Positions 22,664 through 33,481 of a DNA stretch of 64,000 nt are shown here, piece after piece. The stretch is from Symbiodinium natans (Eukaryota > Sar > Dinophyceae > Suessiales > Symbiodiniaceae). Both the position numbers and the translations under genes were made by a program. Where the stretch lies: positions 1-64,000 of the forward strand of contig CAJNDS010000281.1 of the NCBI GenBank assembly GCA_905221605.1, written 5' to 3'. Position 1 is the stretch's first letter; every line of letters begins with the position of its first letter. Under the pieces are notes generated by a model. That model saw only the letters and a list, made by a program, of their open reading frames with translations. It made no database searches and was not told the origin of the DNA.

Positions 22664-25048
22664 TCAGAAATCTAGTGCCAGTGCCTTTCTTGCGAATGCC
22701 CGCTGAAGCCTCCCAATCTTGAGCTTCCACAGCAGAAATTCACAATATGAGCCAAAGAGCAAAGAACCCAGACAGGAATATGCACAGAATATGCTGACAT
22801 CGTCACAACATGTCACAACAACCGCACCCCAAAGATCCTCTGAAGCAGCCCCCGTGACGCGAAAGGCCTCTGCCGACTCAAAGAAGACGGCGACATGCTG
22901 CGACATGCATGACCCGACGCTACGACGCTGCCCTAGAACGCACCTTTCCCTACGCAACCCTTCCTCGCACAAAATTGCTTCTCAAGCTGCATCGATGACT
23001 TGGCGATGGTTGGCTTCTTAAAGGGTGAAACTGGCATCCTGAGCCAACACAATGCAACAGCAGTCCACCTTTCACGGACGTCGTGTCTAGGCTGCTGCCT
23101 GAAGCTTCCACCCATGTATTTGGGAGATTTCCAGGGGTGGCGAGATATATGCCAGGTGGAGGCCCTTACATGGGGCGTACAAAAAGTTGGAGCCTTTCCC
23201 ACAAATCTAGACATGTCATCTTCTGCAACGCATCATTCCGAGTTAGAGCTTTGCTGAAAGTGAGCCCGAATTCCTTAGCAAACGGCTGCCAAGACTTCAG
23301 CTCCTAGAGATTTCCGACACGGGCTACTGTCCTGGAGTCCGTGAGTACCAGCTTGCCTCTCACTGCAACCACTGCTAGTTCGTTCCACACTACCCGTTAG
23401 ATTTCTAGATAGCACTAGACTAACTTGGCTTCCGGACTGGCCGCAAGCGACAAGAAGCCGAAGAAGATCTGCAGATCGTAGGAGCGGCAGCCATGAGCTT
23501 TCCGACCTGCAGGCCAGGTTCCCGGCATTGCTGTGAAGAGGACTGAGACTACAAGATCGGCATCGTTTCACCTGCCGCCAAGGGACTCAGCGGTTTGCAA
23601 TATCTTCCGGTGGCCTTGCTGGACGAGCGATTTGCCAGGCGGGGGGGGGTGTCACGAAGAGTCGCTGTGGAGGGGCGTTCACAACATGAAGTACGAGACA
23701 GGGCCCGGCACGGCACGTGGCTCCAGCAAAGGAACGCAAAAGCGAAACCAGCTCGGTCGCCTCAAGAGCAACGCTTGGCTTGGTGGGTTGTGGGAGCGCT
23801 TGGTCGCCTACATATGATGAGCTCGATTTGCCTTCCGCATGAACAGAGACAGTCAGAATACCGGAAGATACTGTTGAAGCTTGTACAGGCTGCGCACTGT
23901 CGGGGATGCATAGGTTGGTCGCACACCTCAGCCAGGACATGGAGTTCTTGGAAGCAGCTGTGCTGAACAGATGCATTCCAACAACTTGGTCATCAATAAG
24001 GCCCTCAAGCAACCACGAAAACAAACGTATGGTATGAGCTATTGGTGCCAAGAGTTCAACCTCATCCCAGCTCAGACATAGGCTTGAGCAGCGGCCGGCC
24101 CGACGCAGTCTGTATGAGCACCTTCCAGCATCGTCCGGCAAGCGGCTTTAGACTGTAAACTTTCCTAAGCAAAAAAGCCGTCTCGCCGCGGACGCAGGCG
24201 CTCGTCACCGATTGCACGGAAGATGCCGAAGTCGTTGCATCTCGCCCGGGACAGCTCGTCACAGCCTGGAAGTTCACATGAACTTTGCCGGATGCGTGGC
24301 TTGCTGATGGGCCAAAGTATGCCAAAGATAGCACCCCGAAGGTAACTTAAGGGCCACGAGGCCCTACTCACGACCTGGGGGGACTGCGATGTGACTGAGG
24401 GGCTTGCTCTCCACCAGCGCTGACGTGGGGATCGTTTGCAGCCTCTGGGCTGAACTTCAGAAGTTTCAAGGGGGGTTCACTAAGGGTTTTAGGGACGTTC
24501 GGCGTGTAGTGCGTCGAGTGCTGCACATTCCCCAGCATCACGCCCCGGCCTCTGCAAGACGAGCGAAGACCAAGCCTGCCAGGGCCGCTGCAAAAAATTG
24601 GCTCAAAACAATGGTCCAGAACGCTAGGCCAGATAACACCATGACTGCGTTGCCTACTTTAACTTGTGATAGGTGAAACCTTGGGTCTCGTGCCTCCGGC
24701 GGTGCACAAACGTGCAACTCGGAGTGCACGAAGACATGGCTGCTCCTGCACATGATCTGGATCGACACTAAAAGTCTGAAAGTTGCAAGCGTGCGCACGG
24801 TGGGGGCTCACGAAAGGTCAAAGCAATCAACCTCGCCACTTTGTGGTTAGCAAGCCACAGCTGCGCGCCTCCGTGGCACGCACCGAAGCACGCAGCCAAG
24901 CGCGGGTCTTCTGCCTTGCCTTGGCTCCAAAGGGCAGTACCCTAAACCCTAAACCCTAAACCCTAAGCCCTAAACCCTAAGCCCTAAACCCTAAACCCTG
25001 GACCCTAAACCTGCCCTGCTGAAAAATATCTACAATGTCCTTGTCCAT
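22664..25048 (-). CDS. Multi-exon membrane protein, uncharacterised
   Basis: Exon 1 is 25048-25011: ATG in good context, encoding MDKDIVDIFQQG and two bases of Arg. Intron 1 (24942-25010) is a pure telomere-type array starting GTTTAG and ending TTTAG. Exon 2 resumes in frame at 24941 (VLPFGAKARQKTRAWLRAS). Further coding-like exons: about 24680-24540 with a membrane span (VMVLSGLAFWTIVLSQFFAA), about 24300-24065, 24080-23950, 23310-23180 (FAKEFGLTFSKALTRNDALQ) and about 22930-22664 with a second hydrophobic segment (IFCAYSCLGSLLFGSYCEFL). No family is recognised. Exon 1-2 borders are exact; the others are approximate and their union into one gene is inference. Confidence 0.5.
24939..25011 (-). 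repeat. Telomere-type array, CCCTAAA on +, forming an intron
   Basis: Ten units (CCCTAAA, two CCCTAAG, one CCCTGGA). 24942-25010 is exactly the first intron of the membrane-protein gene on the minus strand: 69 bp, donor AG|GTTTAG, acceptor TTTAG|GG, phase 2. Confidence 0.9.
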
Positions 25049-25116
25049 GGCTGGCCAAGGTGCTGGTGCATGCGCGCGGCTCAACTTGCACCAATGATGA
25101 CGCCATCATTTGCGGG

Positions 25117-25274
25117 GTAGGGTTTAGGGTTTTGGGTTTGGGGTTTAGGGTTTAGGCTTTAGGCTTTAGGCTTTAGGCTTTAGGCTGTAGGCTTTAGGCT
25201 TTAGGCTTTAGGCTTTAGGCTTTAGGCTTTAGGCTTTAGGCTTTAGGGTTTAGGGTTTAGGGTTTAGGGTTTAC
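25117..25274 (+). repeat. Telomere-type array with TTTAGGC block
   Basis: Canonical TTTAGGG at both ends and about 14 consecutive TTTAGGC units (one TGTAGGC) in the middle, 25152-25247. The variant block shows local amplification. Confidence 0.95.
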
Positions 25275-25430
25275 TCAGGTCTGGGGTTGCTTTGTGTTGC
25301 ATCAAGAAGTCCTCCTTGTCACACCCCGCCACAGTTTGGATTGAATCCGTGTTGCGGTGCCTGATGCTCTCGTTGCCCGATTACTGCATGTCCTTGCTGC
25401 TTGGTCTTTCGTGTTCATGCCAGGCTCCAA

Positions 25431-25506
25431 TCCCTAAACCCCAAACCCCAAACCCCAAACCCTAAACCCTAAACCCTAAAGCCCTAAACCCTAAACCCTA
25501 AACCTT
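25431..25506 (-). repeat. Telomere-type array, CCCTAAA on +
   Basis: A CCCCAAA block followed by canonical units. Confidence 0.95.
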
Positions 25507-25638
25507 TCATAATGTTCTGGCTGGTATTTGGCCTTGGAGGCTCGGACTCTCTGTGGAGTGTAACGCTCACTGCCTTCAGGAAATGGCCAACTTCAAGATT
25601 TGGAGAGCTGCCATCCCGGCTGATATGAATCATATTGA

Positions 25639-25668
25639 TTTTAGTTTAGGGGTTTAGGGTTTGGGTGC
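25639..25668 (+). repeat. Short telomere-type array, TTTAGGG on +
   Basis: Three irregular units. Confidence 0.7.
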
Positions 25669-25801
25669 TCACTGCGTTCCAAATGAGCAACAAAACGGAA
25701 CGCAGCCTGAACAAAGAGAATTGGCACATTTGTTGCTCTCCTTTGTCACACAAACCACATCACGCTACTCCTCTGGGCATCAGCTTTCTGCCCACGCAGG
25801 T

Positions 25802-25857
25802 AGGGCCTGTCCAAAATTTCTCTACCCAAACCCATGCTGGAATTTTGGACAGGCCCT
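25802..25857. repeat. Perfect 17-bp hairpin
   Basis: AGGGCCTGTCCAAAATT at 25802-25818 and its exact complement at 25841-25857, with a 22-base loop. Either a tiny foldback element or a structured transcript. Confidence 0.85.
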
Positions 25858-25859
25858 TT

Positions 25860-26640
25860 TCAGGGTGGCGACACACTTGTGGCGTTCTTTGGTGTGAGAT
25901 GGCATCAGCCTTCGACTCAAGCAGATCGCAAAAGCCCATCCGTACAGGCTCTTCGTTTGGGTACTGCTGCTTCGGCATCAACTCGTATAAGTCGGCTGCT
26001 TGAGTGGAAGGCTGGCGTTCGTTTACGTTGTTTGCGCGAGTGCACGGATTATGCACAGGCGGGACAAGCTTGGCCCCTGATCGGAAAACGGGGTTCGAGC
26101 GATTGCTGTACAACTGTACATTCGCTGTCTCACGCCGCACGAATGGGCGTTGACCGCCTCAGCCAGCACCGAAGTCGCAAGGCGCAACCCGTATCTCTTG
26201 GCTGAACTTCCCTGAGAGCTCCCACGCCGACTGAATCGGGGGCATGGAGAGCGGGCTGGAGCGAGAGCCTGCGCACAGCTCGGCTTCAACGCTTCTTGCA
26301 GCGCGAAAATCGGAACTGTTTCTGCCAGTAGCAGCTACAAGGCTACAAGCTACAGCTTGAAGCTCCCAGCCGGGTCTCAAACTACACCCTTTGCATTGCC
26401 TTTGCTCAGGCGACCATCCTGACCTTGGTGATCTATGCACTGCCCCTCCCACAGTTCGCTCGGTTGTCCGGACACGTCCTGAGCAACTGCATCTTCCCTG
26501 CCCAAGGCTCCTGCCTGTGAGGGAGTCGACGATTGCGCCTGGGGCACTGTGGAGGTAAGGTGACCTTCAACCTGCGTAAATCAATGCGGCCGCCCAGAGC
26601 AAACAAGGCTTTCAGAAGCGGTGGCTCGGCCCAAGAGGCG
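25860..26640. other. No assignable gene
   Basis: Open frames on both strands near 25830-26450 lack recognisable domains. Confidence 0.3.
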
Positions 26641-26644
26641 GCCT

Positions 26645-26755
26645 TATTATGATTATCATGGTTATTGTTATTTTCTTATGATTATTCTTACTATTACTAT
26701 TATGATTATGATTATGATTGCTATGATTATTACTCTTATTATTATTATTATTGTA
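26645..26755 (+). repeat. ATT/GAT trinucleotide-rich tract
   Basis: Irregular ATTATGATT repeats, non-coding. Confidence 0.9.
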
Positions 26756-26883
26756 CAGGTTCCTGATTGTGGATCACTTGCTCGTCGTAGCACGTTAGGG
26801 TTTGAGAGGGTTTCGGCAGTGGTGCTTTTGGGTGAGAGGGGGGGCCTCAAGCAGGGAATCAAGTACAAGCTTCTCTAAAAAAG

Positions 26884-26962
26884 CCCCTAAACCCTAAACC
26901 CGAAACCCTAAACCCTAAACCCGAAACCCTAAACCCTGAACCCTGAACCCTGAACCCTAAAC
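26884..26962 (-). repeat. Telomere-type array, CCCTAAA on +
   Basis: Eleven units with CCCGAAA and CCCTGAA variants. On the minus strand the coding-like frame of the next gene reaches its edge at a C|GTTTAG donor-like junction. Confidence 0.95.
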
Positions 26963-29900
26963 GAAGCTGGGACTGCTGGCCTGAGGAGATAGTGGTGTTG
27001 GTCGTTGCTCCGAAGATTTCAGCCTTGTCGAACTCCACGGGCCCATGTTGCAGCGCCTCGTGTACCTGGGGCCACGTGCATGCGCGCACCACGCTCTCCG
27101 CTGCCCACTCAAAAGGCTGTCGTCTGACTTGTCTCCATCTCACAGTCATATCTCTGGCCTGTGACAATAGCTTCTCACGAAGGCCCAACAAGTCAGACCT
27201 GTTGTAGGTTTTTCGCCTGGGACTGGTCAAATCATGTGCGCAAAATGAAGTCGCAGCTGCATCACTGTCGAGCAAAAACTGGTGCCAAAGAATGTTCTGG
27301 GCCCCCTGCGAGAACACAACTGGAGCTGGAGAGTACTGCAAGCATGCCATCTTGAAACCTCCCAAGCACCAGCTCTTTTCTCACAGGGCCTGCACAAGAC
27401 AGAAAATCAAAAAGGCGGCCTGAAAGAACCGTCTGCGCTTTGCCGCAGCAGCTGAGACAGCGCTCGTCCACGTTTATGATGGTTTGACCATCTGCCTGCC
27501 CGGCAAACTTGCTTCATTCCTCTGGCAAGGCTCTCGATCCCGTGCGAGCCTTACATTTCTTACAGCTGAGCCTTAGAGACAGTTTTAGACACAGGCAAGC
27601 CTCGCTTGCCGACGGCGAAGAAGCCCGACCCTTGATGCTTCGGGTTCTGCTTCCTCGGCGCTCGGAGGTACAGCACAAAGCTTCAAACGCACGGCATCGC
27701 TCAACCAAGCCTCCTCGAGGCCTCTCACCAGACTGCTCTTCCTGCCCAATGCTCTCAACAAGCAAAAACCGAAGGTTAAGGTACAGGATCCTGGGGTCGA
27801 ATGTGAAACGCAGAAGAGTTGAAGAGTTGAAGTCATTCGAGGCGTCCCACGGCCTTGTAGCCCATCAGAGCAATCTTTGATCTGTCTTGGTCGTCTTGAA
27901 GGTCTAACCTGGGCATTCTGTCAAGAAAAGCGGAACTCTTCATATCCATGCCGGCGGCCGCTTCAGTGGCTGAGATGCTGACGCAGAAGCCGCCCGCTCA
28001 CACTGCACCTCATGCGCTGAAGCCGCTAAAACGAAAACCGGAAGCCAATGTCCCCTAGTCCCTTGGGGTTTGCGGGTGCTTCCGGCACACCAACGGTACG
28101 AAAAGATGCCTGAATGCCAGGGCCCGTACCATGGTCCAGATGACAGCACTCAGGTGCTCGAGACTTTGTGCAACGTGCTGCGAGGAGTCCTGCCTGCGGT
28201 CGGGCAAAAACTCGGGCCAGCATGGCGAGTCAGGCCAAGCAAGGGCAGTTGGCTCCCGGATCCCTAAACCCTAAACCCTAAACCCTAAACCCTAAAGCAG
28301 CAATGAGCTGGGCTTCAAACACTGTCGAGAGCTGCTTAGCCACTGCTTTGATCTCGACCTGGTGAGACTTTGAGTTCTGCATGTCCCAGGGCATGATGCA
28401 GACTGATACAGTGACGGCTGACCTCCTGGCTGTTGCGATCTCGTCGCCGAAGCTTCCCTAGGTTTAGCACCAAAGTATGGGACTGCGCGTTGGGGACGCA
28501 GGAAGCCGGGCAGAGTCGCCTCCCATGGAAAGCTATAGAAACACTCCCATGGCCCGCGCCTACCTCTTCGACCTCTGATGTCACCTGCATGCCACGCATA
28601 CGGCGCAACGCAGTGCGTGCAGGGTGTTCTCAATCACGCGAGTTGCGAAAGGACTTGCATACCTGCAAAACACAGACAGACAGACAGACGGACGGACAGA
28701 CTGTCACTCACTCACTCACTCACTCACACACCAGACGTAAGCCTGGCGCACCAAGTCCTCCGTCTGAGCCTGGGACTTGCCTGGCAGGAGAGCAAGCGAG
28801 GCCCACCGTACAGAATCGTTGTAAACTCTTTAGAGAGCCTTGCTTTGGAGCTGATATGCAGACACCAATCCGGCACGTTGCCACGCCGGGCTGAAGGAGC
28901 AGAAGCTGAGCCAGAAAAGGCGATGTAGGAAAAGGCAGGAGTGCAATTCCCGAAAAGCAAGACGTGAGTGTGCACAAGGTCGCGTCAGATGACGCAACCC
29001 ACTCTACAGAGACCCGCAACCTTTCCCAGTCGAGACTTTCCGCTCTTCTTGGGGCTCTCGAAGAGATGCTGAACACCCAAGAAACATGACAGCCACACAG
29101 ATGCTATCCTCCAAGGCTCGGCGATACTCACCTAGGACAGCAGGACCAGTCTCAAAGCTCGGTCTCAAGCGCAGGCCAACTCTGAAACATTTTGAGAGGA
29201 ACCGCACAAAAACATAAGCATCACCAGCCATCACCATCAACCGGAGGGAGAAACTGAATGCACACAATCGGCAGCGACTTTATGGAGAGCCCTTTCTACT
29301 TCCTTCCTGCTCGAGCTGGATACGGTCATCACGGTCTGCTGCATGTACCAGGGATGCTGCGCTCGGACTGCATGAATTCGTCGACCTGCCAACAAGTATG
29401 GCAGTTTCGTCGCCTCTGTCGAAACCCTAAACCCTAAACCCTAAACCCGGAACCTTGCTCCCCGCCTTCTTGCGCACCTGAGCTGCTTCGTGCAGCCTCG
29501 GTCCACATTATGGCCAGCAAGCTTGAGCTTGAAGCGATGAAGAAAACCCATAAATGACCCAATCCCAGTCTTACTTAGGAGTGTTGGAGCCAAAGAGCTA
29601 CCTATCAACCACTGGAGCATGCTTCTGAGACCCGAAATTTAGGCTGTTGACTTCGAAGACTGGCATTCGCAACCCTCTGAGCTCGGCGGCTCTTCCTGGT
29701 ACGCCGTTCGCACCTCCGCCAGTGTGCGAGCGCACGCTCGAAAGTGCAGCAACATACAGCGTCTTCATCTTGCCTTGCGCCGGCCTCCTGTAGCATCGCA
29801 GCATTGTGCGCCGCCACGGTGTTGGTGGCTGTTTGAAAATGGGCCTTCATGTCCGCCATCATCCTGAGCTTCAGTTCTGTCATTCGTAAACTCAGCAGAC

Positions 29901-31180
29901 CTGAGTAAACTCTGAGCGCTTCTCCGATCAACGGTCTGCTGCAACGCCGTCACGTTGTTGTTGGTCTCCAGGGTGAAGTTGTTGACCTGCTGGAGCAGCG
30001 GTTACGCAAGCCAGATGCTGCCGGCGTGATCTTGGGAAGGATGCCGGGACGCAGCTGCTCTGGGCAACAGAAATTCCCCCCAAAACTACCTGGGGACACT
30101 GCTTGAGCGTCGTCACTACTTCATCCTGTGCACAGAAACCCTAAACCCTAAACCCTAAACCCTAAACCCAGTCTTCTTGGGCCTCCTCCTGGACCATCTG
30201 CAGCTGGGCAATGCTTGCCTGAACCGGCAGGGCGGTTGCAGCTGCTATGAGTAAGTTGAAGGGTTTAGGGTTTAGGGCTTCGGGTTTAGGGTGTAGCAAC
30301 TCGCCTTGCAAGCCCAACTCTGCGATGGCACGAGGGTGATCACGTCTTACATCTCGCCTTGTCGTGCTTCATGGAGGCAAACTCCGTGCTCATGCTGGTG
30401 ACCTCATGCGTCACTGTCTTCAAGACACCCTGCAAGGAACTTCGGAAGTCACAGGGACTTCGGCACCATGCCATTTGCCCATGTGGGGGGGGGGGGGGGG
30501 TTAATCTATGGGGCCCTTATCCTTCCGGGTATGTCAAAACGAGTCCACAATGTAGATCCCCTCACTGTATTAGGCATGCACAGCATGTTCAAGCACTTCG
30601 AGGTTGCGACCACCTCATTTGTGTGGGAGAGGTCGTGCATGACCTTCGCTAGGCCTCCAATGCATGTCAGGTGTGCTGGAACACAAAAGACGCAAAGCTG
30701 GCCATTAACCACTAGCAGCTCCCTCAATGGCGATAGAGCGTGTAAGCCCCGAAGTTGTCTTCACTTAAATCAGTTGTGAGTAGTTGTGTGCGGCCTTCTG
30801 AGAGGTGCTGCTTTCGCTTTCTCTTATGCCGACGAGGAAAAGGACTGAAGAAGCACCCGGCACAAGACGGTGTGCCTGTCTCTTCACCCCACAGGTCGTC
30901 ACTCAGCTTGTCGTAGCGATTTTCGAGACTTACCAGCTTCACCTGCCACACTGCACCGAAAGCTGTCACGCTGGGTCGGGCGCACAAGCAACCCAAATGT
31001 TCTGCCTAGCATTCACTCACCCAAAGACCTGTACAACTTCTCCCATCCGTTGACCTTTCCGAACCCTAAACCCGAAACCCTAAACCCTAAACCGCTCACC
31101 TCCAGGTCCGTTTTGAAGACGTTCAACATCTTGCTCTGCTGCGAGAGCCGCTTCTCCAAATCATTCCGAAGCCTTGTAGC
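26963..31180 (-). CDS. Coiled-coil protein with CxxC tail, QRICH2/DUF4795-like (tentative)
   Basis: Many short minus-strand exons. Coiled-coil heptads: about 31175-31098 (RNDLEKRLSQQSKMLNVFKT, donor GAG|GTGAGC), 30953-30899 (VKLVSLENRYDKLSDDLW, in-frame with the previous), about 30640-30580 (AKVMHDLSHTNEVVATSK), 30430-30350 (VLKTVTHEVTSMSTEFASMK), 30235-30168 (QLQMVQEEAQEDW), 30125-30078 (DEVVTTLKQ), about 29985-29930 and 29895-29780 (RMTELKLRMMADMKAHF). Then about 29270-28950, 28600-28430, 28351-28297 (VEIKAVAKQLSTVFEAQL), 28240-28110 and 27760-27590. The 3' end has ERCLSCCGKAQTVLSG (about 27475-27425), FKMACLQYSPAPV (about 27350) and SDLLGLREKLLSQARD (about 27190). A coiled coil followed by a CLSC module recalls the DUF4795 family of flagellar proteins, from memory. 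One gene or two is open. Confidence 0.45.
28261..28297 (-). repeat. Telomere-type array, CCCTAAA on +
   Basis: Five units between two coding-like minus-strand exons (28351-28297 and 28240-28110). The exact splice sites could not be fixed. Confidence 0.95.
28674..28732 (+). repeat. CAGA and CACT tetranucleotide repeats
   Basis: (CAGA)n with CGGA variants, then (CTCA)n. Confidence 0.85.
29421..29449 (-). repeat. Telomere-type array, CCCTAAA on +
   Basis: Four units inside the coiled-coil gene region. Confidence 0.9.
30136..30167 (-). repeat. Telomere-type array forming a 42-bp intron
   Basis: Minus-strand intron 30126-30167: exon ..GAAGACTGG, then GTTTAGGG units, then TTTCTGTGCACAG, then exon GATGAAGTAGTG. 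Phase 0 on both sides. The array begins exactly at the donor. Confidence 0.85.
30260..30293 (+). repeat. Telomere-type array, TTTAGGG on +
   Basis: Five units, antisense to the coiled-coil gene, between its exons at 30430-30350 and 30235-30168. Confidence 0.9.
30484..30500 (+). repeat. G homopolymer tract
   Basis: 17 consecutive G. Confidence 0.95.
31061..31094 (-). repeat. Telomere-type array, CCCTAAA on +
   Basis: Five units starting three bases after a GTGAGC donor of the coiled-coil gene on the minus strand. Confidence 0.9.
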
Positions 31181-31327
31181 GGTTTAGGGTGTTTAGGGTG
31201 TTTAGGGTGTTTAGGGTGTTTAGGGTGTTTAGGGTGTTTAGGGTGTTTCGGGTGTTTCGGATGTTTAGGGTGTTTAGGGTGTTTAGGGTGTTTAGGGTTT
31301 ATAGGGCTTATAGGGTTTGGGGTTTAC
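31180..31327 (+). repeat. Telomere-derived 9-mer array, TTTAGGGTG
   Basis: About 13 units of TTTAGGGTG (9 bp, two bases longer than canonical) with two TTTCGGRTG variants, then two TATAGGG units. The open frame through it is a repeat of Phe-Arg-Val and not a gene. Confidence 0.95.
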
Positions 31328-31462
31328 GGTTGCCGCACTCGGTATCAGATCCACAAGGTGTCAATGGAGTGGCTGGGGACACGGCGAGTCTCCCAAATCC
31401 TGGACCCGGCCTGGGAGCTTCGGCACAAAGGAGAGAAGTTTCAGCGAGGGTTTTCAGGGGCT

Positions 31463-31533
31463 CGGGTTCAGGGTTAGGGTTCAGGGTTTAGGAATCAGGG
31501 TTTAGGGTTCAGGTTTCAGGGTTTAGGGTTTGG
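31463..31533 (+). repeat. Telomere-type array, TTTAGGG on +
   Basis: Mixed TTCAGGG, TTTAGGG and ATCAGGG units. Confidence 0.9.
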
Positions 31534-31559
31534 CTCCGAAAGCAACAGACACTGCCCGC

Positions 31560-32305
31560 CTAGTTCGCCAACCACTCGGTCCACTGTGCGCTGCGTTCCT
31601 TGTACGGAAGCATCCATGCCTCAGCGCGCAGCGCAAGTGTGACCACGCGGGCACTTGCTGCATGAGTCGGAGTGTTCAGTAGAACTGGCCCCCGGCGCTC
31701 CAACTCGTAGCGGAAGACATCCAGGTCCTGCTACAAGACACAACTTCATCAGGGTCCGCCCAACCGAGTCTTGCTGTTTGCAATCTCGCTCTGCTTCTTT
31801 TCCACGCAGTCTTCCCCTTTTGGTGCCACTGCAAGCATGAAGCCCCGAGCCATCATCATCGCGGACTCATTGCCGGCACACGCTCGCGCTCACGTGATTC
31901 CGATGGCACAAATGATGCCAAGCTTGGCTTCGCATCGCCATGCATCAGTGGGACCAGAAGCCTGCCATGATGAGGCAAAAGATCAGGTCGCCTTTCCATG
32001 AACAAATCCAACGAGGCTAAGGCAAAAAGGGCCAGCCAATCTTGTGGGCTGCCGCGCCCGGGCAAGAAAGTGCGCGCTTCAGACCCCCACAATCAGGTGG
32101 GACCTCGATGGCAGAGCAGCTGGGCACTGGGAGCCTGTTCCTGAGAGCCAACTCTCAACATGTCAATGACAGACTCACACTGCGGCTCGACGCCCGCAAA
32201 AACACACCACTTTGGCCAAGAAGCAGGAGTCGGCACTTTTGAAGGACGGCGACGGCCGACAACAATCTCAGGCCGACAGGGCTCTGAGCCTGCGTGCCCA
32301 GCCAA
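31560..32305 (-). CDS. Upstream exons, uncharacterised
   Basis: Coding-like minus-strand exons: about 32225-32105 (WCVFAGVEPQCESVIDMLRV), about 31830-31770 (EKKQSEIANSKTRLG) and 31732-31560, which follows a good acceptor (TTGTAGCAG|G) and reads DLDVFRYELERRG through MLPYKERSAQWTEWLAN. They may be the 5' part of the coiled-coil gene or a separate gene. No domain is recognised. Confidence 0.4.
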
Positions 32306-32817
32306 ATAGTCGGGGAAGTCATAGGCCAGTTAGAGGATTCCTTTGCCAGCTTGCAAGAACATCCCAGTCGCCAGAGCTGGATGCTTGCTCCCACGCCTGC
32401 ACACGCAAGTAACATTTGCAACAGCAGACGAGAAATGCATCTCTCACAGAGCCAGCACCACATCAAATCTACGAATAACAAATTCAGGAAACACTCATGG
32501 CAATCTGCCAAGCTATTACACTTCTTTCCTGAAGCAATCCAAACGCTGCACGCGCAGTACCGGCTTGCAGGCGGTGCGACGTGGCCTCCTCCAGGCATCC
32601 ACATCGAAGCATAGGATCCAAGAGCACCTTCAGACATCGTCAACCCAACTGCTGGCCCACTGTCAGGAGGAGGAAGGAGGAGGGGCCTAAAAGTCCGGAG
32701 ATGTTCGGAGGGATCGCTAAGCTAGGCCTTGAGAAGGTCGTCAAGAACTGCCTCCCGTGCTGCCGTTGCTGCTGGGTTGCCTGTCGCAGAGGGGAAACCA
32801 ACATCGTGTGCAGCAGA

Positions 32818-32887
32818 CCCTAAACCCTAAACCCTAAACCCTGAACCCCAAACCCTAAACCCTAAACCCTAAACCCTAAACCCTGAA
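32818..32887 (-). repeat. Telomere-type array, CCCTAAA on +
   Basis: Ten units with CCCTGAA and CCCCAAA variants. Confidence 0.95.
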
Positions 32888-32899
32888 GCTGTTATCCCA

Positions 32900-32939
32900 C
32901 CCTAAACCCTAAACCCGAAACCCTAAACCCCAAACCCTC
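32900..32939 (-). repeat. Telomere-type array, CCCTAAA on +
   Basis: Five units, 12 bp after the previous array; probably one array split by a small insertion. Confidence 0.9.
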
Positions 32940-33052
32940 CGGGCCTCGGAGAGGAAGCAAGGCTGGCCCCTGGTTCACCTCTCGAGATGCACATCGCTCT
33001 ACGTGACCCAACTTGCTTGGCGCTCGGCAGCACAGATGTTCCCACGTGGCCT

Positions 33053-33117
33053 GGGTTTAGGGTTTAGGGTTTAGGGTTCAGGGTTCAGGGTTCAGGGTTT
33101 AGGGTTTAGGGTTTAGG
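33053..33117 (+). repeat. Telomere-type array, TTTAGGG on +
   Basis: Nine units with a central TTCAGGG block. Confidence 0.95.
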
Positions 33118-33339
33118 TAAAAGTGAAGATATCAATGCAAGGGCATCGCCCTTTGGAAGGCCGCAAACATGCGCTGGCTCGAAGTCTGATATACGTAGCA
33201 TGCCTTAGGGGCATGAGGAGCAGGGAATGTCAAATGATCTGATCTTGCATTTCCTTCTCAGGACAAGTTCGCCGAAACACCGGAGCAGACTGAGAGCTAA
33301 ACCTCCTCACATCAACAAAGACTCAGGGGTGGGGAATTA

Positions 33340-33390
33340 GCAACCCCCCAACACCCCAACCCCCCCCCTCCACCCCCCTGCCCCCAACAA
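33340..33390 (+). repeat. C-rich low-complexity tract
   Basis: CCCCAACACCCC-type sequence. Confidence 0.85.
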
Positions 33391-33481
33391 AATCACAAAC
33401 CCACGCTGCATGGAGAACTATCCTACCACGAACACTGTAATGAGGGCCACCAAAACGAGTCTACCGTACCAGTTTCGGCTA

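Noticed and set aside
26092-26105. tRNA-like GGGGTTCGAGC
   Set aside because: No matching stems or A-box nearby.
28430-28608. VPS13-like lipid-transfer domain (SHTLVLNLGKL)
   Set aside because: A single short resemblance; neighbouring exons are coiled coil and do not support it.
31189-31491. Protein with Phe-Arg-Val repeats
   Set aside because: It is the 9-mer telomere derivative read in frame; 9 bp keeps the frame open.
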